From a candidate division TM6 bacterium GW2011_GWF2_37_49 (GTDB lineage Bacteria > Babelota > Babeliae > Babelales > RVW-14): a DNA stretch of 35,437 nt. Positions 1-8,238 of the stretch are shown here, piece by piece. Under the pieces are notes generated by a model. The model worked only from the letters and a program-made list of their open reading frames with translations, was not told where the DNA came from and did not search any database. Numbering within the stretch: position 1 is the stretch's first letter; the number at the start of each line of letters is the position of its first letter. The translations under genes and the position numbers were made by a program. The stretch is taken from NCBI GenBank assembly GCA_000989955.1, contig LBTE01000002.1, positions 173,126 through 208,562 of the forward strand. The letters are read 5' to 3'.

Positions 1-1
1 T

Positions 2-1456
2 GCCAATCAGCCTGAATCATCTAGCGCCGCATTGCCTGCATTTGCTGAAGAATCGCATGAAAATACTCCTGCGCAACAAATGTCAGAATTGCCGCCTGTG
101 CCTGCTCCTGTGCCTGCTCCTGTGCCTGTGGCTACAGCGGCTGCGGCGGATACGGCGACGTTTACTGTTGATTCGCCTGCGCCAGCTCGTGTCCCTGATC
201 CAGTGATACCTGCAACTGCGGCGGCAGCTCCAGCGCCTGTTCCTACTTCTGTGCCTGTGAAGCCTGTGACTGCTCCTAAGCCTGCTCCTGTGACTGCTGC
301 AGTTAGGCCACGGAATATGTTCTTTGAAGATGTCATTGGTCTTAGCGAAGAATTGTTTCAAAGCACTTCTGGCTTTAAAAAAGTAAACATAAAAAAAGAG
401 AGCGAAGATTTTTTCATTGAAGTGGAAAAGCGTAAATACTGTTGTGGCCATTGTTCCGAGGTTTCATTGGCAACATTGCGAGAAGGGGTAACTCCTAAGA
501 TTGCCACAAATACTTTTAGTGTGATTGAGGCTGGCGATGCTAATCCTGCGTCATTGGCATTTGTTGATGTTGGTAGATTGCAGGCAAATCCTAAAAACTG
601 TTGGGCTGTTTTTCAGGTGGCTTCAAATTTTAATGCGTTAGAGACGCTTGGGGCTGATGATGCCATCCCAAATATTAGTAAGTATTTTACTGACAAAACG
701 CAAGGTCCATTTGCTTCGATTTCAGCTGCCCCGGGTTTAATTTATAGACATTATTACTATTATTTTAACAAAGCTGGGCATGATGTTCCTGAAACTTGGC
801 GTCAAAGGCCGCAAGTTCCGCAAGATCTTGATTCGATGAGAAACCACAATTGTGCATATCAAATCAATTTTTTGAGTGACTTGGGTGTGCAGACTCAGAA
901 TGGATATGTCATTGCAGGTGTTGAAAAATTAACAAATTTTGAAGTAAATTCTGGCAGGTTTAAGGTATTGTATCATCATAATATTCAGGTTACGTTTGGC
1001 AGAGTGCTTGGTATTAATCATGCGATTTGTGAAGATCCGAATCAACGCATAGATCAGATTTTTACAGCAGCGCTTTGTTTAAAACCTGGCGGAGGTACGG
1101 TTGCGCATGGTGTTACTTTAAATAATGCTGAATTTGTGCTTCAATGCGATTACGAGGCAACATTGCGAGCAGCAGTTCGTTATGGTCGTAGAGTTAATGG
1201 TCGAGTAAAAGTGTTTTTGACCAGGGTGGGTGGTGGTGTTTTTGGTAATCCCCAAAATATGATCGATGCTGCAATTATAAGAGCTGTAAATCTTCAGGAT
1301 TTACAAGACTGTGGCCTTGATATAATTCTGAATAATTATAGAACGATTAATTATGCGCAGCATGGTTCTCGAGATGATTTATTTGCGTTGGTTAAAGCAC
1401 ATAATGGGGCGTACAAAGTTTATATAAATGGTGTATCTCAAAATATTGCACAATAA
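2..1456 (+). CDS. Exported Pro/Ala-linker protein with macrodomain-like C-terminal region (5' truncated by window)
   Basis: The reading frame is open to the left edge (first full codon at 2), so the start and any signal peptide lie outside; the internal TTG at 32 is not a convincing start. The first ~95 visible codons are a Pro/Ala/Val linker (PAPVPAPV units, then ATAAAADTA). The folded part follows: QVASNFNALE at about 620, DKTQGP at about 695 and an LTRVGGGVFGNP motif at about 1220. The same landmarks in the same order occur in the gene at 28240-30525 (ASNFN, DKTQGP, LTKIGGGTF), so the two are paralogues. The late Gly-rich beta-strand/helix motif recalls the ADP-ribose-binding macrodomain superfamily; that is a memory-based inference, not a demonstrated domain. 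The gene converges on the permease at 1470 with 13 nt between them and no visible terminator. I predict the missing N-terminus carries the signal peptide seen at 28240. Confidence 0.75.
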   Translation, partial: ANQPESSSAALPAFAEESHENTPAQQMSELPPVPAPVPAPVPVATAAAADTATFTVDSPAPARVPDPVIPATAAAAPAPVPTSVPVKPVTAPKPAPVTAAVRPRNMFFEDVIGLSEELFQSTSGFKKVNIKKESEDFFIEVEKRKYCCGHCSEVSLATLREGVTPKIATNTFSVIEAGDANPASLAFVDVGRLQANPKNCWAVFQVASNFNALETLGADDAIPNISKYFTDKTQGPFASISAAPGLIYRHYYYYFNKAGHDVPETWRQRPQVPQDLDSMRNHNCAYQINFLSDLGVQTQNGYVIAGVEKLTNFEVNSGRFKVLYHHNIQVTFGRVLGINHAICEDPNQRIDQIFTAALCLKPGGGTVAHGVTLNNAEFVLQCDYEATLRAAVRYGRRVNGRVKVFLTRVGGGVFGNPQNMIDAAIIRAVNLQDLQDCGLDIILNNYRTINYAQHGSRDDLFALVKAHNGAYKVYINGVSQNIAQ

Positions 1457-1469
1457 CCAAATAAAGAAG

Positions 1470-2684
1470 TTACTTTTCAACCAACGCTTCGACTGGATTC
1501 ATCATTGCGGCTTGATAAGCTGGATAGAATCCAAAGAATAGACCGATCATTGCCGATGAAAAAAGCGAAATTACAACGGCATATTTTGATATAAAAATAG
1601 GCCATTCGAGCAAAAAGCCGATAATTTGGGCGGTTGCTACGCCAAGCGTTACTCCGACAAGTCCTCCGATGAGGCAAATGATCACCGCTTCAAGAATAAA
1701 TTGGCTAAGAATTGTAAATGTTGTTGCTCCAAGCGCCATTCGAATGCCGATCTCTTTGGTTCGTTCTTTGACGCTTACAAGCATGATATTCATGATGCCG
1801 ATTCCGCCCACGATCAACGAAATTGATGCAATGATAAACAGAAGCAGATTTAGCACCATCGACGCTGCGTCGGTGGCCTTGGCGATGTCGTCCTGTGTAA
1901 ACACTGTAAAATCGTCGTCGTCTGATTCAAGCAGTCTGTGCCTTTGACGAATGATGGCGCGAACTTGTTCTGTGGCAGCGGCAAGTCTCTCTTTGCTTTT
2001 GGCTGACATTATCAAGGCCGTGTAGTTGTTTTTTCCAAGCAGCTTCCGCATAACCGTTGTGATAGGTGCAAATATTACGTCATCTTCATCGCGCCCGTCT
2101 GGTGATTTTCCTCGTTCTTCAAGAACGCCAATAATTTTAAAAGGTAATTTTTTGATACGAATAACTTTGTCGATTGGGTCGACTGTGCCAAATAATTCTT
2201 TTTTTACGGTTTGGCCGATTACAGCAATTTTGCTTCCAGATTTTACGTCTTGCGAAGTAAAAAAACTGCCGCATTCAAGTTTCCATTCTCGCACTTCTAA
2301 GTAAAATTCGTTCACCCCACCAATTTGTGTTTGCCAGTTTGATCCATCATAAACAGCTTTTGATGGGTATAAAACGCCGGGTGAGATTAAATTTATGTCG
2401 TCACATTCGTCTTTAACAGCGGCTAAATCTTCGGGTTTTATTGTAAATCCAGCGCCACCACGATTTTGAGATAAGTGTTTTGGTGATCCACCAAGAACAA
2501 TAATAAAATTAGTGCCTAATTTTTGAATTGTTTGATTAACACGTTGTTTTGCGCCTTCGCCGATCGACATAACCGCGATGATAGAAACAACTCCGATGAT
2601 AATGCCAAGCGTGGTTAACACTGATCGTACGATGTGATGTTTTAGGGTTCTTACGGCTGTTTGTAGAAGCAATATGCTGTTCAT
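1470..2684 (-). CDS. MacB-type ABC transporter permease (FtsX family)
   Basis: 404 residues. Membrane permease of a MacAB-type tripartite exporter in the inner membrane. One N-terminal transmembrane helix (about 21-41) is followed by a roughly 230-residue periplasmic domain of the MacB_PCD type and then three C-terminal helices from about residue 275. The MacB/FtsX signature between helices 2 and 3 is clear (GGIGIMNIMLVSV, then RTKEIGIRMALGA), as is the final FGFYPAYQAAMMNPVEAL. E. coli MacB fuses ATPase and permease; here they are separate genes, as in LolCDE-style systems. The ATG overlaps the stop of the upstream ATPase gene by one base (TAATG), so translation is probably coupled. The exported substrate cannot be told from sequence. 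Confidence 0.9.
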   Translation of the reverse strand: MNSILLLQTAVRTLKHHIVRSVLTTLGIIIGVVSIIAVMSIGEGAKQRVNQTIQKLGTNFIIVLGGSPKHLSQNRGGAGFTIKPEDLAAVKDECDDINLISPGVLYPSKAVYDGSNWQTQIGGVNEFYLEVREWKLECGSFFTSQDVKSGSKIAVIGQTVKKELFGTVDPIDKVIRIKKLPFKIIGVLEERGKSPDGRDEDDVIFAPITTVMRKLLGKNNYTALIMSAKSKERLAAATEQVRAIIRQRHRLLESDDDDFTVFTQDDIAKATDAASMVLNLLLFIIASISLIVGGIGIMNIMLVSVKERTKEIGIRMALGATTFTILSQFILEAVIICLIGGLVGVTLGVATAQIIGFLLEWPIFISKYAVVISLFSSAMIGLFFGFYPAYQAAMMNPVEALVEK

Positions 2685-3367
2685 TACATCCTTCGATCTG
2701 AAACAATTTTGCCATCAACCAGCTCAATAATACGCTTTGATCTTGCGGCAATAGACGGTTCGTGTGTTACCATTATAAATGTTATGTTTTGCTTTTCGTT
2801 GAAATCCTTGAAAACTTGCAAAATATTTTCACCAGTTGCGCGATCCAAGTTTCCAGTCGGTTCATCGGCCATAATTATTGCTGGGTTGTTGATTAAGGCT
2901 CTAGCAATTGCGACCCTTTGCTGTTGCCCACCAGAAAGTTGGTAAGGAAAGTGATAAATTCTATTTTCAAGATCAACGATTTTCAATAATTCTTTTGCTT
3001 TTTCTCTGGCCTGATGCTCAGTTTCGCCTGCGTAAATTCTTGGCAGAGCAACGTTATCAAGAGCTGTTAAATCAGGCAAAAGATAAAATTTTTGAAAGAC
3101 GAATCCGATTTTTTGGTTTCTAATTTTTGCCAGCTCATCTTTGCTTGCTTTTGATGCATCAATGCCATCCAAAATATATGATCCAGACGTTGGAATATCA
3201 AGACATCCGAGAAGATGCATCAGAGTTGATTTGCCAGATCCAGAAAAGCCTGTGATGGCGACAAATTCACCTTTTTCTACAGTCAAGGAGACGCCTTTAA
3301 GCGCTACAACTTCGGTGGCGCCCATCACGAATTTTTTTACAAGATCTTTGGCTTCTATAATACTCAT
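2684..3367 (-). CDS. ABC transporter ATP-binding protein, MacB/LolD type
   Basis: 227 residues, the usual length for a stand-alone LolD/MacB ATPase. All nucleotide-binding motifs are present: Walker A GFSGSGKST (40-48), Q-loop Gln92 in VFQKF, signature LSGGQQQ (144-150), Walker B IIMADE (164-169), D-loop NLD (173-175) and switch His202 in VTHEP. It powers the permease encoded immediately downstream, with which it overlaps by one base, and follows the MacA-like adaptor gene after 15 nt. The three genes form one operon read right to left. This is the only ABC ATPase in the window, so it is also a candidate motor for the ATPase-less permeases at 6998 and 11371; that sharing is speculative. Confidence 0.93.
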   Translation of the reverse strand: MSIIEAKDLVKKFVMGATEVVALKGVSLTVEKGEFVAITGFSGSGKSTLMHLLGCLDIPTSGSYILDGIDASKASKDELAKIRNQKIGFVFQKFYLLPDLTALDNVALPRIYAGETEHQAREKAKELLKIVDLENRIYHFPYQLSGGQQQRVAIARALINNPAIIMADEPTGNLDRATGENILQVFKDFNEKQNITFIMVTHEPSIAARSKRIIELVDGKIVSDRRM

Positions 3368-3382
3368 AATTTTGCCAACTTT

Positions 3383-4588
3383 TTATTTTTTACCAAGTCC
3401 GCCAGGCTGCCCAAATATTTTGTTTAGTGGATTGTCCCGTGGAGCAGCTTCAACCTCGACTATGACGTTTGTGTTGTCATCTATTCCTTTTAATACTTCA
3501 GAGTATTTACCGTCATTAATTCCAAGCTTTGACTCGACTTGTTTGATTGTGTTGCCGTCTAAAACCCAGATATAATCACGTACGACTTTTTTGCTCTTCT
3601 GGCCTTCCATTTTTTGTTCAGGCGTGAGCTTTTCAAATTTGTTTTTAAGTTTGCTTGCTACATATTCAACGTTAATGGCATTCAGTCGCAGTGCTTTGTT
3701 TGGTATGACAATGGCTTTGTTGTTTTCGGCCACTTTAATTTCAACGTTTGTAGTCATGCCTGGTCTTAATTTTAGCTTTGGATTTTTAACGTCAAGCACA
3801 GTTGCATAGGTTACTACGTTATCAACGATCTTTGCCTGATATTGAATTCTTTTTACTTTGGCGTCAAAATGTTTTCTTGGAAATGAATCGACAGTGAAAA
3901 CTGCCTCCTGTCCCTCTTTTACCATGCCGATATCGGATTCATCAACATCCAGATATGCTTCCATTTCGTGAAGGTCTTTGGCAATTTCGAACAACACTGT
4001 TGCTTGCAATTGCGCTGTTACCATCTGGCCAAGATCAACTCTTTTTGCAATTACAATGCCGTCTGCAGGCGATTTAATAAACAGGTTGGCATAAGTTTTT
4101 TGTGCCATTTCAAGATCTGCGCCTGTTTGATCAACCGTGGCAACTGCAACTTTGTAATCTTGGGTTATTTGATCAAAGCTGTTTTGTGATATTTGGCCTG
4201 ATTTGTAAAGCTCTTTTTGTCGGTTATAATATTTTGTTGTGTATTCAGCCTTTGCTTTGGCTTCTGTCAAGATAGCTTTTAATTTTTTGACGTTTGAATC
4301 ACCGATACCATCATCAAGAACCGCAAGGATCTGACCCGTTTTAACGATATCATTATCCTCAACCTTTATTTCCACAACTTTACCTGCCACTAAACTGCCT
4401 ACGCTGATTTGTTCTTTGGCCTTGAGAGTGCCAGAAGCTGTTACGATCTGAGCAACATCTTTACGTATTGGCTTTTCAGTTATAAGCGATTCGACTATGA
4501 TTGCATTTTTATTCTTTTTTATGATATAGATTGCCGATCCAGCAGCAAGCGCGACTGCAATTAAAACAGTTAGATGTTTACCCTTCAT
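3383..4588 (-). CDS. macA: MacA-like periplasmic adaptor (HlyD/RND membrane-fusion family)
   Basis: 401 residues from the start chosen here. It bridges an inner-membrane MacB-type exporter to the outer membrane. A short basic N-terminus and one transmembrane anchor are followed by a lipoyl half-motif (VEIKVEDNDIVKTGQILAVL), a coiled-coil hairpin (AEYTTKYYNRQKELYKSGQ), the second lipoyl half (SPADGIVIAKRVDLGQMV) and a beta-barrel with the typical LRPGMTTNVEI. An ATG 129 nt upstream (4717) is in frame, but it lacks a Shine-Dalgarno sequence and adds a Lys/Asn-rich extension. The ATG at 4588 has AAGG at good distance, and a -10-like TATAAA lies between the two candidates. First gene of the adaptor-ATPase-permease operon. 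Confidence 0.88.
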   Translation of the reverse strand: MKGKHLTVLIAVALAAGSAIYIIKKNKNAIIVESLITEKPIRKDVAQIVTASGTLKAKEQISVGSLVAGKVVEIKVEDNDIVKTGQILAVLDDGIGDSNVKKLKAILTEAKAKAEYTTKYYNRQKELYKSGQISQNSFDQITQDYKVAVATVDQTGADLEMAQKTYANLFIKSPADGIVIAKRVDLGQMVTAQLQATVLFEIAKDLHEMEAYLDVDESDIGMVKEGQEAVFTVDSFPRKHFDAKVKRIQYQAKIVDNVVTYATVLDVKNPKLKLRPGMTTNVEIKVAENNKAIVIPNKALRLNAINVEYVASKLKNKFEKLTPEQKMEGQKSKKVVRDYIWVLDGNTIKQVESKLGINDGKYSEVLKGIDDNTNVIVEVEAAPRDNPLNKIFGQPGGLGKK

Positions 4589-4612
4589 TTTGTGCCTTAT
4601 CGTTATTTTTTG

Positions 4613-4618
4613 TTTATA
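4613..4618 (-). promoter_or_regulatory. Putative -10 box of the macA-ATPase-permease operon
   Basis: TATAAA on the minus strand about 25 nt before the macA ATG at 4588. The -35 is weak (TTATTA, 16 nt spacer). If used, transcription starts after the alternative upstream ATG at 4717, which supports the shorter protein. Confidence 0.35.
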
Positions 4619-4740
4619 GTTTGAAAGATTTAAATAATAAGTAGCTAAATTTTGAGACAAAATAAATGTTATCACTTTTGTCTTTTTATTTCTAGATTTT
4701 GATTTTAAAATTGGCATAGGTGGTCAAAGCTATGATGTTT

Positions 4741-4890
4741 AAAGTTATACATTAACCATCATGCTCTAAATGTTTGAGTATGTCGGCTCTGCCAAGGTTT
4801 TGATAAAATTTTAGATGCGAGCTGCAGGGCTTGATCTACAGATACGTTTCGATAATAGTTTTAAAAAATTGCAAAAAATGCCATCGCGTT
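4741..4890 (-). repeat. Intergenic repeat copy A (diverged, minus orientation)
   Basis: Minus-strand copy of the 3' repeat family. The recognisable core is GCAGCTCGCATCTAAAAtTT followed by TATCAAAA. Upstream in repeat order is a GGCATTTTTTGCA hairpin/T-run segment. It lies in the 455-nt gap between the ankyrin gene at 5044 and macA, downstream of and codirectional with the ankyrin gene. It pairs best with copy B: both carry CTGTAGATCAAGCC before the core. No ORF with a credible RBS was seen in the rest of the gap. Confidence 0.65.
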
Positions 4891-4954
4891 TTTTATTTTT
4901 ATAGTGAATTTCAAGATAAGTCATTGAATTTGATCATCGAATATTTGTGATATA

Positions 4955-5001
4955 AAGAAAGCCATAAACCGCTCTTAAAACGAAAAGTTTATGGCTTTCT
5001 T
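4955..5001 (-). terminator. Terminator hairpin after the 311-residue ankyrin gene
   Basis: Perfect 15-bp inverted repeat: AAGAAAGCCATAAAC at 4955-4969 pairs with its reverse complement at 4987-5001, with a 17-nt loop. It sits 43 nt past the ankyrin stop. The minus-strand exit is TTTATAT rather than a pure T-run. Confidence 0.75.
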
Positions 5002-5043
5002 ACAGTAAAATTTAAATACTTTGATATTTATCGCAAAATATTA

Positions 5044-5979
5044 TTATAACACTGCTCCGTGATCAGTTAACAAGGCTATCATTGCTTGACTCTCTGCTAA
5101 AAAGAGTTCACCAAGGCGATTCAAGGTGAAATTTGCACCAGTTAAAGGAGTTTCGTTGTAAGCGCTGCGTGCATTTACATATGCGCCTGCAGTAATAAGC
5201 GCGGTAGCAACTTCGATCTTAGTTGTTACTGCGGCTACATGTAATGGAGTATAATGGTTAAAATCGCGTGTATTTACATTTGCACCTCTGTTAATAAGAA
5301 GCAGTGAAGTAGCATTAGATACATCCATTAATGATGTATGCAAAGGAGTTAAGCCAGCATTGTTTGGTGCATTTATGTCAGCATGATGATCAATAAGTAT
5401 TTGTATAATTCTGATATTATTAAATACTGCGGCTGCCACGTTCAATGGCGTATTTCCACAAATATCTTGTGCATTTATGTTAGCACCATTATCAATAAGC
5501 ATTCGAACAATGGCTTCATTGCTTAATTCTACTGCTGCATGCAATGGCGCATTTCCGTCATTATCTCGTGCATTTATGTTAGCACCATTATCAATAAGCA
5601 TTCGAACAATATCTTCATTTTCTAATTCTACTGCTACATGCAATGGCGCATTTCCGTCATTATCTTGTGCATTTATGTTAGCATGACCAGCAATAAGCAT
5701 TCGAACAATGTTTTCATTGCCTAATTCTACTGCTGCATGCAATGGCGTATTTCCGTCATCATCTTGTTCATTAACATTAGCGTCTAGAGCGATCAATACC
5801 GCTACAGCATCCACATCGGCTGCAACTATAGCATCAATCAAATTGCGGTTTCCACGAACTAGACGTATGCCATCAAATCCGTGAGTACGATATGGCGAAT
5901 GTATTAGCTTTTTTCCAGCCTCTGCCGATGTTATTGTAGTGACAATAACTAATAAAGTTAAAAATTTAAACAACTTCAC
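5044..5979 (-). CDS. Secreted ankyrin-repeat protein
   Basis: 311 residues. The start is GTG, placed by AAAGG 8 nt upstream and by an identical arrangement at the neighbouring paralogue. The N-terminus is a classic Sec signal peptide (MKLFKFLTLLVIVTT, cleavage after SAEA). The mature protein is almost entirely ankyrin repeats, seven or eight units of the GNTPLHAAVELGNE / IVRMLIDNGANINAQD type. The middle units are nearly identical at DNA level with a 99-bp period (5452-5748). Ankyrin arrays bind proteins; exported bacterial ones are frequent in host-associated species, so an effector or surface-binding role is plausible but unproven. The first ~100 residues match the gene at 6060-6638, so the two arose by tandem duplication. 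Confidence 0.92.
   Translation of the reverse strand: MKLFKFLTLLVIVTTITSAEAGKKLIHSPYRTHGFDGIRLVRGNRNLIDAIVAADVDAVAVLIALDANVNEQDDDGNTPLHAAVELGNENIVRMLIAGHANINAQDNDGNAPLHVAVELENEDIVRMLIDNGANINARDNDGNAPLHAAVELSNEAIVRMLIDNGANINAQDICGNTPLNVAAAVFNNIRIIQILIDHHADINAPNNAGLTPLHTSLMDVSNATSLLLINRGANVNTRDFNHYTPLHVAAVTTKIEVATALITAGAYVNARSAYNETPLTGANFTLNRLGELFLAESQAMIALLTDHGAVL
5452..5748 (-). repeat. Three near-identical 99-bp ankyrin-coding units
   Basis: Units 5452-5550, 5551-5649 and 5650-5748 each encode 33 residues, one ankyrin repeat. The phrase starting ATTTCC recurs exactly every 99 nt (5452, 5551, 5650, 5749). The last three occurrences are followed by the same CGTCA, and the units differ at only a few positions, indicating recent expansion or gene conversion within the array. 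Confidence 0.85.
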
Positions 5980-6059
5980 AAAAATTACCTTTCAATAAAA
6001 TATTAAACATGATGCAGCTACGTAAACCTTTCGATTTATTTGATTTTTGATGTAAAATC

Positions 6060-6638
6060 TTAGAGATATCCTGCACCTGTATGTGCTCCATGATGATTAA
6101 GTAAACCAAGAATGGCATCAATATCAGCCATTACTGCTTGTAATGGCTCATGATCGCCAGCTATGTCGGCAGCATGATCGCGAGCCCAATTTGCTTCATC
6201 CAAAGGCGTTTGTCCATAAATATTGGTTGCGTTTACATCTGCTCCACTATTAATAAGCTCGACAACAACACCTGCAAAACCTGATATTATGGCTAGAAGT
6301 AACGGTGTCTCACCTTCATCATTTTGCGCATTTATGTTAGCATGGTTAGCGATAAGAATTCGTACAATGACTAAATTTCCCAAATTTACAGCTAAATGTA
6401 ATGGGGTATATCCGTTTATTCCTTGTTCATTAACATTAGCACCTCTGGCGATTAATATCTGCACTGCATGCACATCATTGTGGCTTATAGCTTCAATCAG
6501 ATTGCGATGGCCATGAACTAGGCGTACACCACCGATGTGTTGAGTAGGAAATGGTTCTGGCCCTAGCTTTCCAGCTTCTGCCGATGTTATTATTGTAGTG
6601 ACAATAACTAACAAAGTTAAAAATTTAAAAAATTTCAC
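6060..6638 (-). CDS. Secreted ankyrin-repeat protein, short paralogue
   Basis: 192 residues with a GTG start, AAAGG at 8 nt and a signal peptide almost identical to that of the 5044-5979 gene (MKFFKFLTLLVIVTTIITS, cleavage after AEA). About four ankyrin units follow (GYTPLHLAVNLGN, IVRILIANHANINAQ, ADVNATNIYGQTPLDEA), then a short non-repeat tail. The first ~100 residues track the larger neighbour closely (RLVxGxRNLIxAI, ANVNEQ), and the two diverge afterwards. The 36 nt upstream of both start codons are the same. Only 80 nt separate the genes. Likely exported and a protein-binding factor; the partner is unknown. Confidence 0.9.
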   Translation of the reverse strand: MKFFKFLTLLVIVTTIITSAEAGKLGPEPFPTQHIGGVRLVHGHRNLIEAISHNDVHAVQILIARGANVNEQGINGYTPLHLAVNLGNLVIVRILIANHANINAQNDEGETPLLLAIISGFAGVVVELINSGADVNATNIYGQTPLDEANWARDHAADIAGDHEPLQAVMADIDAILGLLNHHGAHTGAGYL

Positions 6639-6671
6639 AAAAATTACCTTTCAATAAAATATTAAACATGA
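6636..6671 (-). promoter_or_regulatory. Shared ankyrin-gene leader (RBS and TAATAT box), also at 5977-6012
   Basis: The two ankyrin genes have the same sequence from CATG through TTTAATATTTTATTG, AAAGG and the GTG start. The block holds the RBS and a possible -10 (TAATAT). The -35 regions differ between copies, so each gene may have its own promoter. Confidence 0.5.
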
Positions 6672-6828
6672 CACCTACATTTATTAAACCATGAATCTTT
6701 CTGGGTCCTCTAATATATTTTAAAAAAAATAAAAAACAACTGTGATGATGTTGTGATCATTGTAAAAATTACAATTTGATGTATATAAAATATAGGACCA
6801 AGTTATGAGCTAATTCAATTATGTTTAG

Positions 6829-6975
6829 CTTTATACATCCACCATTATGTCTTGAAGGCTCGAGCATATCAGCTCTTTCAAGGATTTGATAAGTTTTTAG
6901 ATGCGAGCTGCCAGGCTTGATCTACAGCGGCATTATAGAAGATTTTTTGACAAATTGCAAAAAACGCCATTGGTT
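6829..6975 (-). repeat. Intergenic repeat copy B (minus orientation)
   Basis: Minus-strand copy with the intact core GCAGCTCGCATCTAAAAACT and TATCAAA. In repeat order it is preceded by GGCGTTTTTTGCAATTTG and followed by a hairpin CTTGAAAGAGCTG...TTCAAG and GGATGTATAAA. It starts about 23 nt beyond the 3' end of the permease gene at 6998 and lies in that gene's orientation. With the ankyrin leader it fills most of the 359-nt gap; no further gene is visible. Confidence 0.75.
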
Positions 6976-6997
6976 TTAAAAGTCTTGATTGGATGGT

Positions 6998-8224
6998 TTA
7001 TCTATCAGCTAATGCATCGATAGGATTCATGGATGCGGCTTTTTGAGCTGGGTAGTATCCAAAAATAATGCCGACCAAGAAAAATGTTATTGTTGCCAGC
7101 AATATTGAAAAAGGCGTGATTATAATTATCCAACCAGTGAATTTGCTTGCAATGGTCGGAATGACGATGCCAAAAATTATTCCGATTATTCCGCCGACTC
7201 CGCATAAAGTTAAGGCCTCCATGATAAATTGACGCTTGATCAGTTTTTCGCTAGCGCCAAGAGCTTTGCGTATTCCAATTTCTTGGGTACGCTCTCCCAC
7301 CGCAACAAGCATGATGTTCATGACGCCGATTCCGCCTATCAGAAGGGCGATTAATGCAACTATTAAAAGAAACAATGAAAATGTGCCAGAGGCTTTTTGT
7401 GCAGCTTTTAACATTCCATCAGAATCATAAATCATGAAGTCGTTTGGGTCATTGCTTTCTAGCTTGTGTTGCGCTCGCAAAATCTTTGTTATTTGTCGTA
7501 TGGTTTTCTGCATTGAATGATCTTCTTGTGCTCCGATAAAAATTCCATTTACTGCATTATCAAATGAATGTTTGAGGTGTTTTTTTACTGTAGAAATTGG
7601 AGCTAAGCAGTCTTTATTGGCGTCATGTGATGAAGTAGAATCGTCAAATTTATCGATCACGCCTATAATTGTGAAATTAATTTTATCTACATCAATAAAT
7701 TTGCCGACAGGGTTTGTGTTTTTAAACAGTTGTTCTGCTACATCATATCCTAAAACAATGACTTTTGATGAGTTTTGAACATGGTAGGGTTGTATGTTTA
7801 TTCCTTTGATAATTGAGCGGTTTGCTATTTTCATAAAGTCTTGATTGCATCCAGTTATCGACACATCCAAATTTCCTGCGTTTTTATTTTTTATTTTTAC
7901 TCCGATATAAGAAGAAGGTGAGATGTAAGCAATGCCTGGGCAGAGCTTTTTGAGCATCGTTATGTGGTTATACGTAAGATCCTGGATAAGCTTTCTGCGT
8001 TTGCCGTGTTTTGTTTCTGGTGGCCACTGTGGACTTACGTAAATAAAATTTTTACCTGCTTTTAAAATTGATCTTCGTATCTTTTCTTCTGCGCCCTTGC
8101 CGATGGCCATTAACGCAATAATTGATCCAATGCCGATTACGATTCCTAGTATTGTTAAAGCTGATCGGCCTTTGTTGTGTAGTAGTGATTTTATAGATGA
8201 ACGAAATAGGATTACATTATTCAT
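6998..8224 (-). CDS. MacB-type ABC transporter permease (FtsX family), second copy
   Basis: 408 residues. Same architecture as the permease at 1470: an N-terminal helix (TILGIVIGIGSIIALMAIG), a periplasmic MacB_PCD-like domain and three C-terminal helices with GGIGVMNIMLVAV, RTQEIGIRKALGA and FGYYPAQKAASMNPIDAL. It is the last gene of a pgk / adaptor / permease cluster, 14 nt after the adaptor stop. No ATP-binding subunit is encoded beside it, unlike the first MacAB set, so it must borrow an ATPase or find one outside the window. Substrate unknown. Confidence 0.9.
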   Translation of the reverse strand: MNNVILFRSSIKSLLHNKGRSALTILGIVIGIGSIIALMAIGKGAEEKIRRSILKAGKNFIYVSPQWPPETKHGKRRKLIQDLTYNHITMLKKLCPGIAYISPSSYIGVKIKNKNAGNLDVSITGCNQDFMKIANRSIIKGINIQPYHVQNSSKVIVLGYDVAEQLFKNTNPVGKFIDVDKINFTIIGVIDKFDDSTSSHDANKDCLAPISTVKKHLKHSFDNAVNGIFIGAQEDHSMQKTIRQITKILRAQHKLESNDPNDFMIYDSDGMLKAAQKASGTFSLFLLIVALIALLIGGIGVMNIMLVAVGERTQEIGIRKALGASEKLIKRQFIMEALTLCGVGGIIGIIFGIVIPTIASKFTGWIIIITPFSILLATITFFLVGIIFGYYPAQKAASMNPIDALADR

Positions 8225-8238
8225 GTTTTTCGATTATT

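Noticed and set aside
7..336. 109-residue minus-strand ORF rich in Gly/Ala/Thr opposite the Pro-rich linker
   Set aside because: It is the antisense shadow of a repetitive GC-richer linker; no RBS and no stop in that frame simply because of codon repetition. The same applies to minus-strand ORFs opposite the linkers at 22090-22452 and 22385-22597.
4589..4717. Upstream ATG (4717) extending macA by 43 residues
   Set aside because: No Shine-Dalgarno sequence, Lys/Asn-rich extension before the membrane anchor, and a likely promoter lying inside it.
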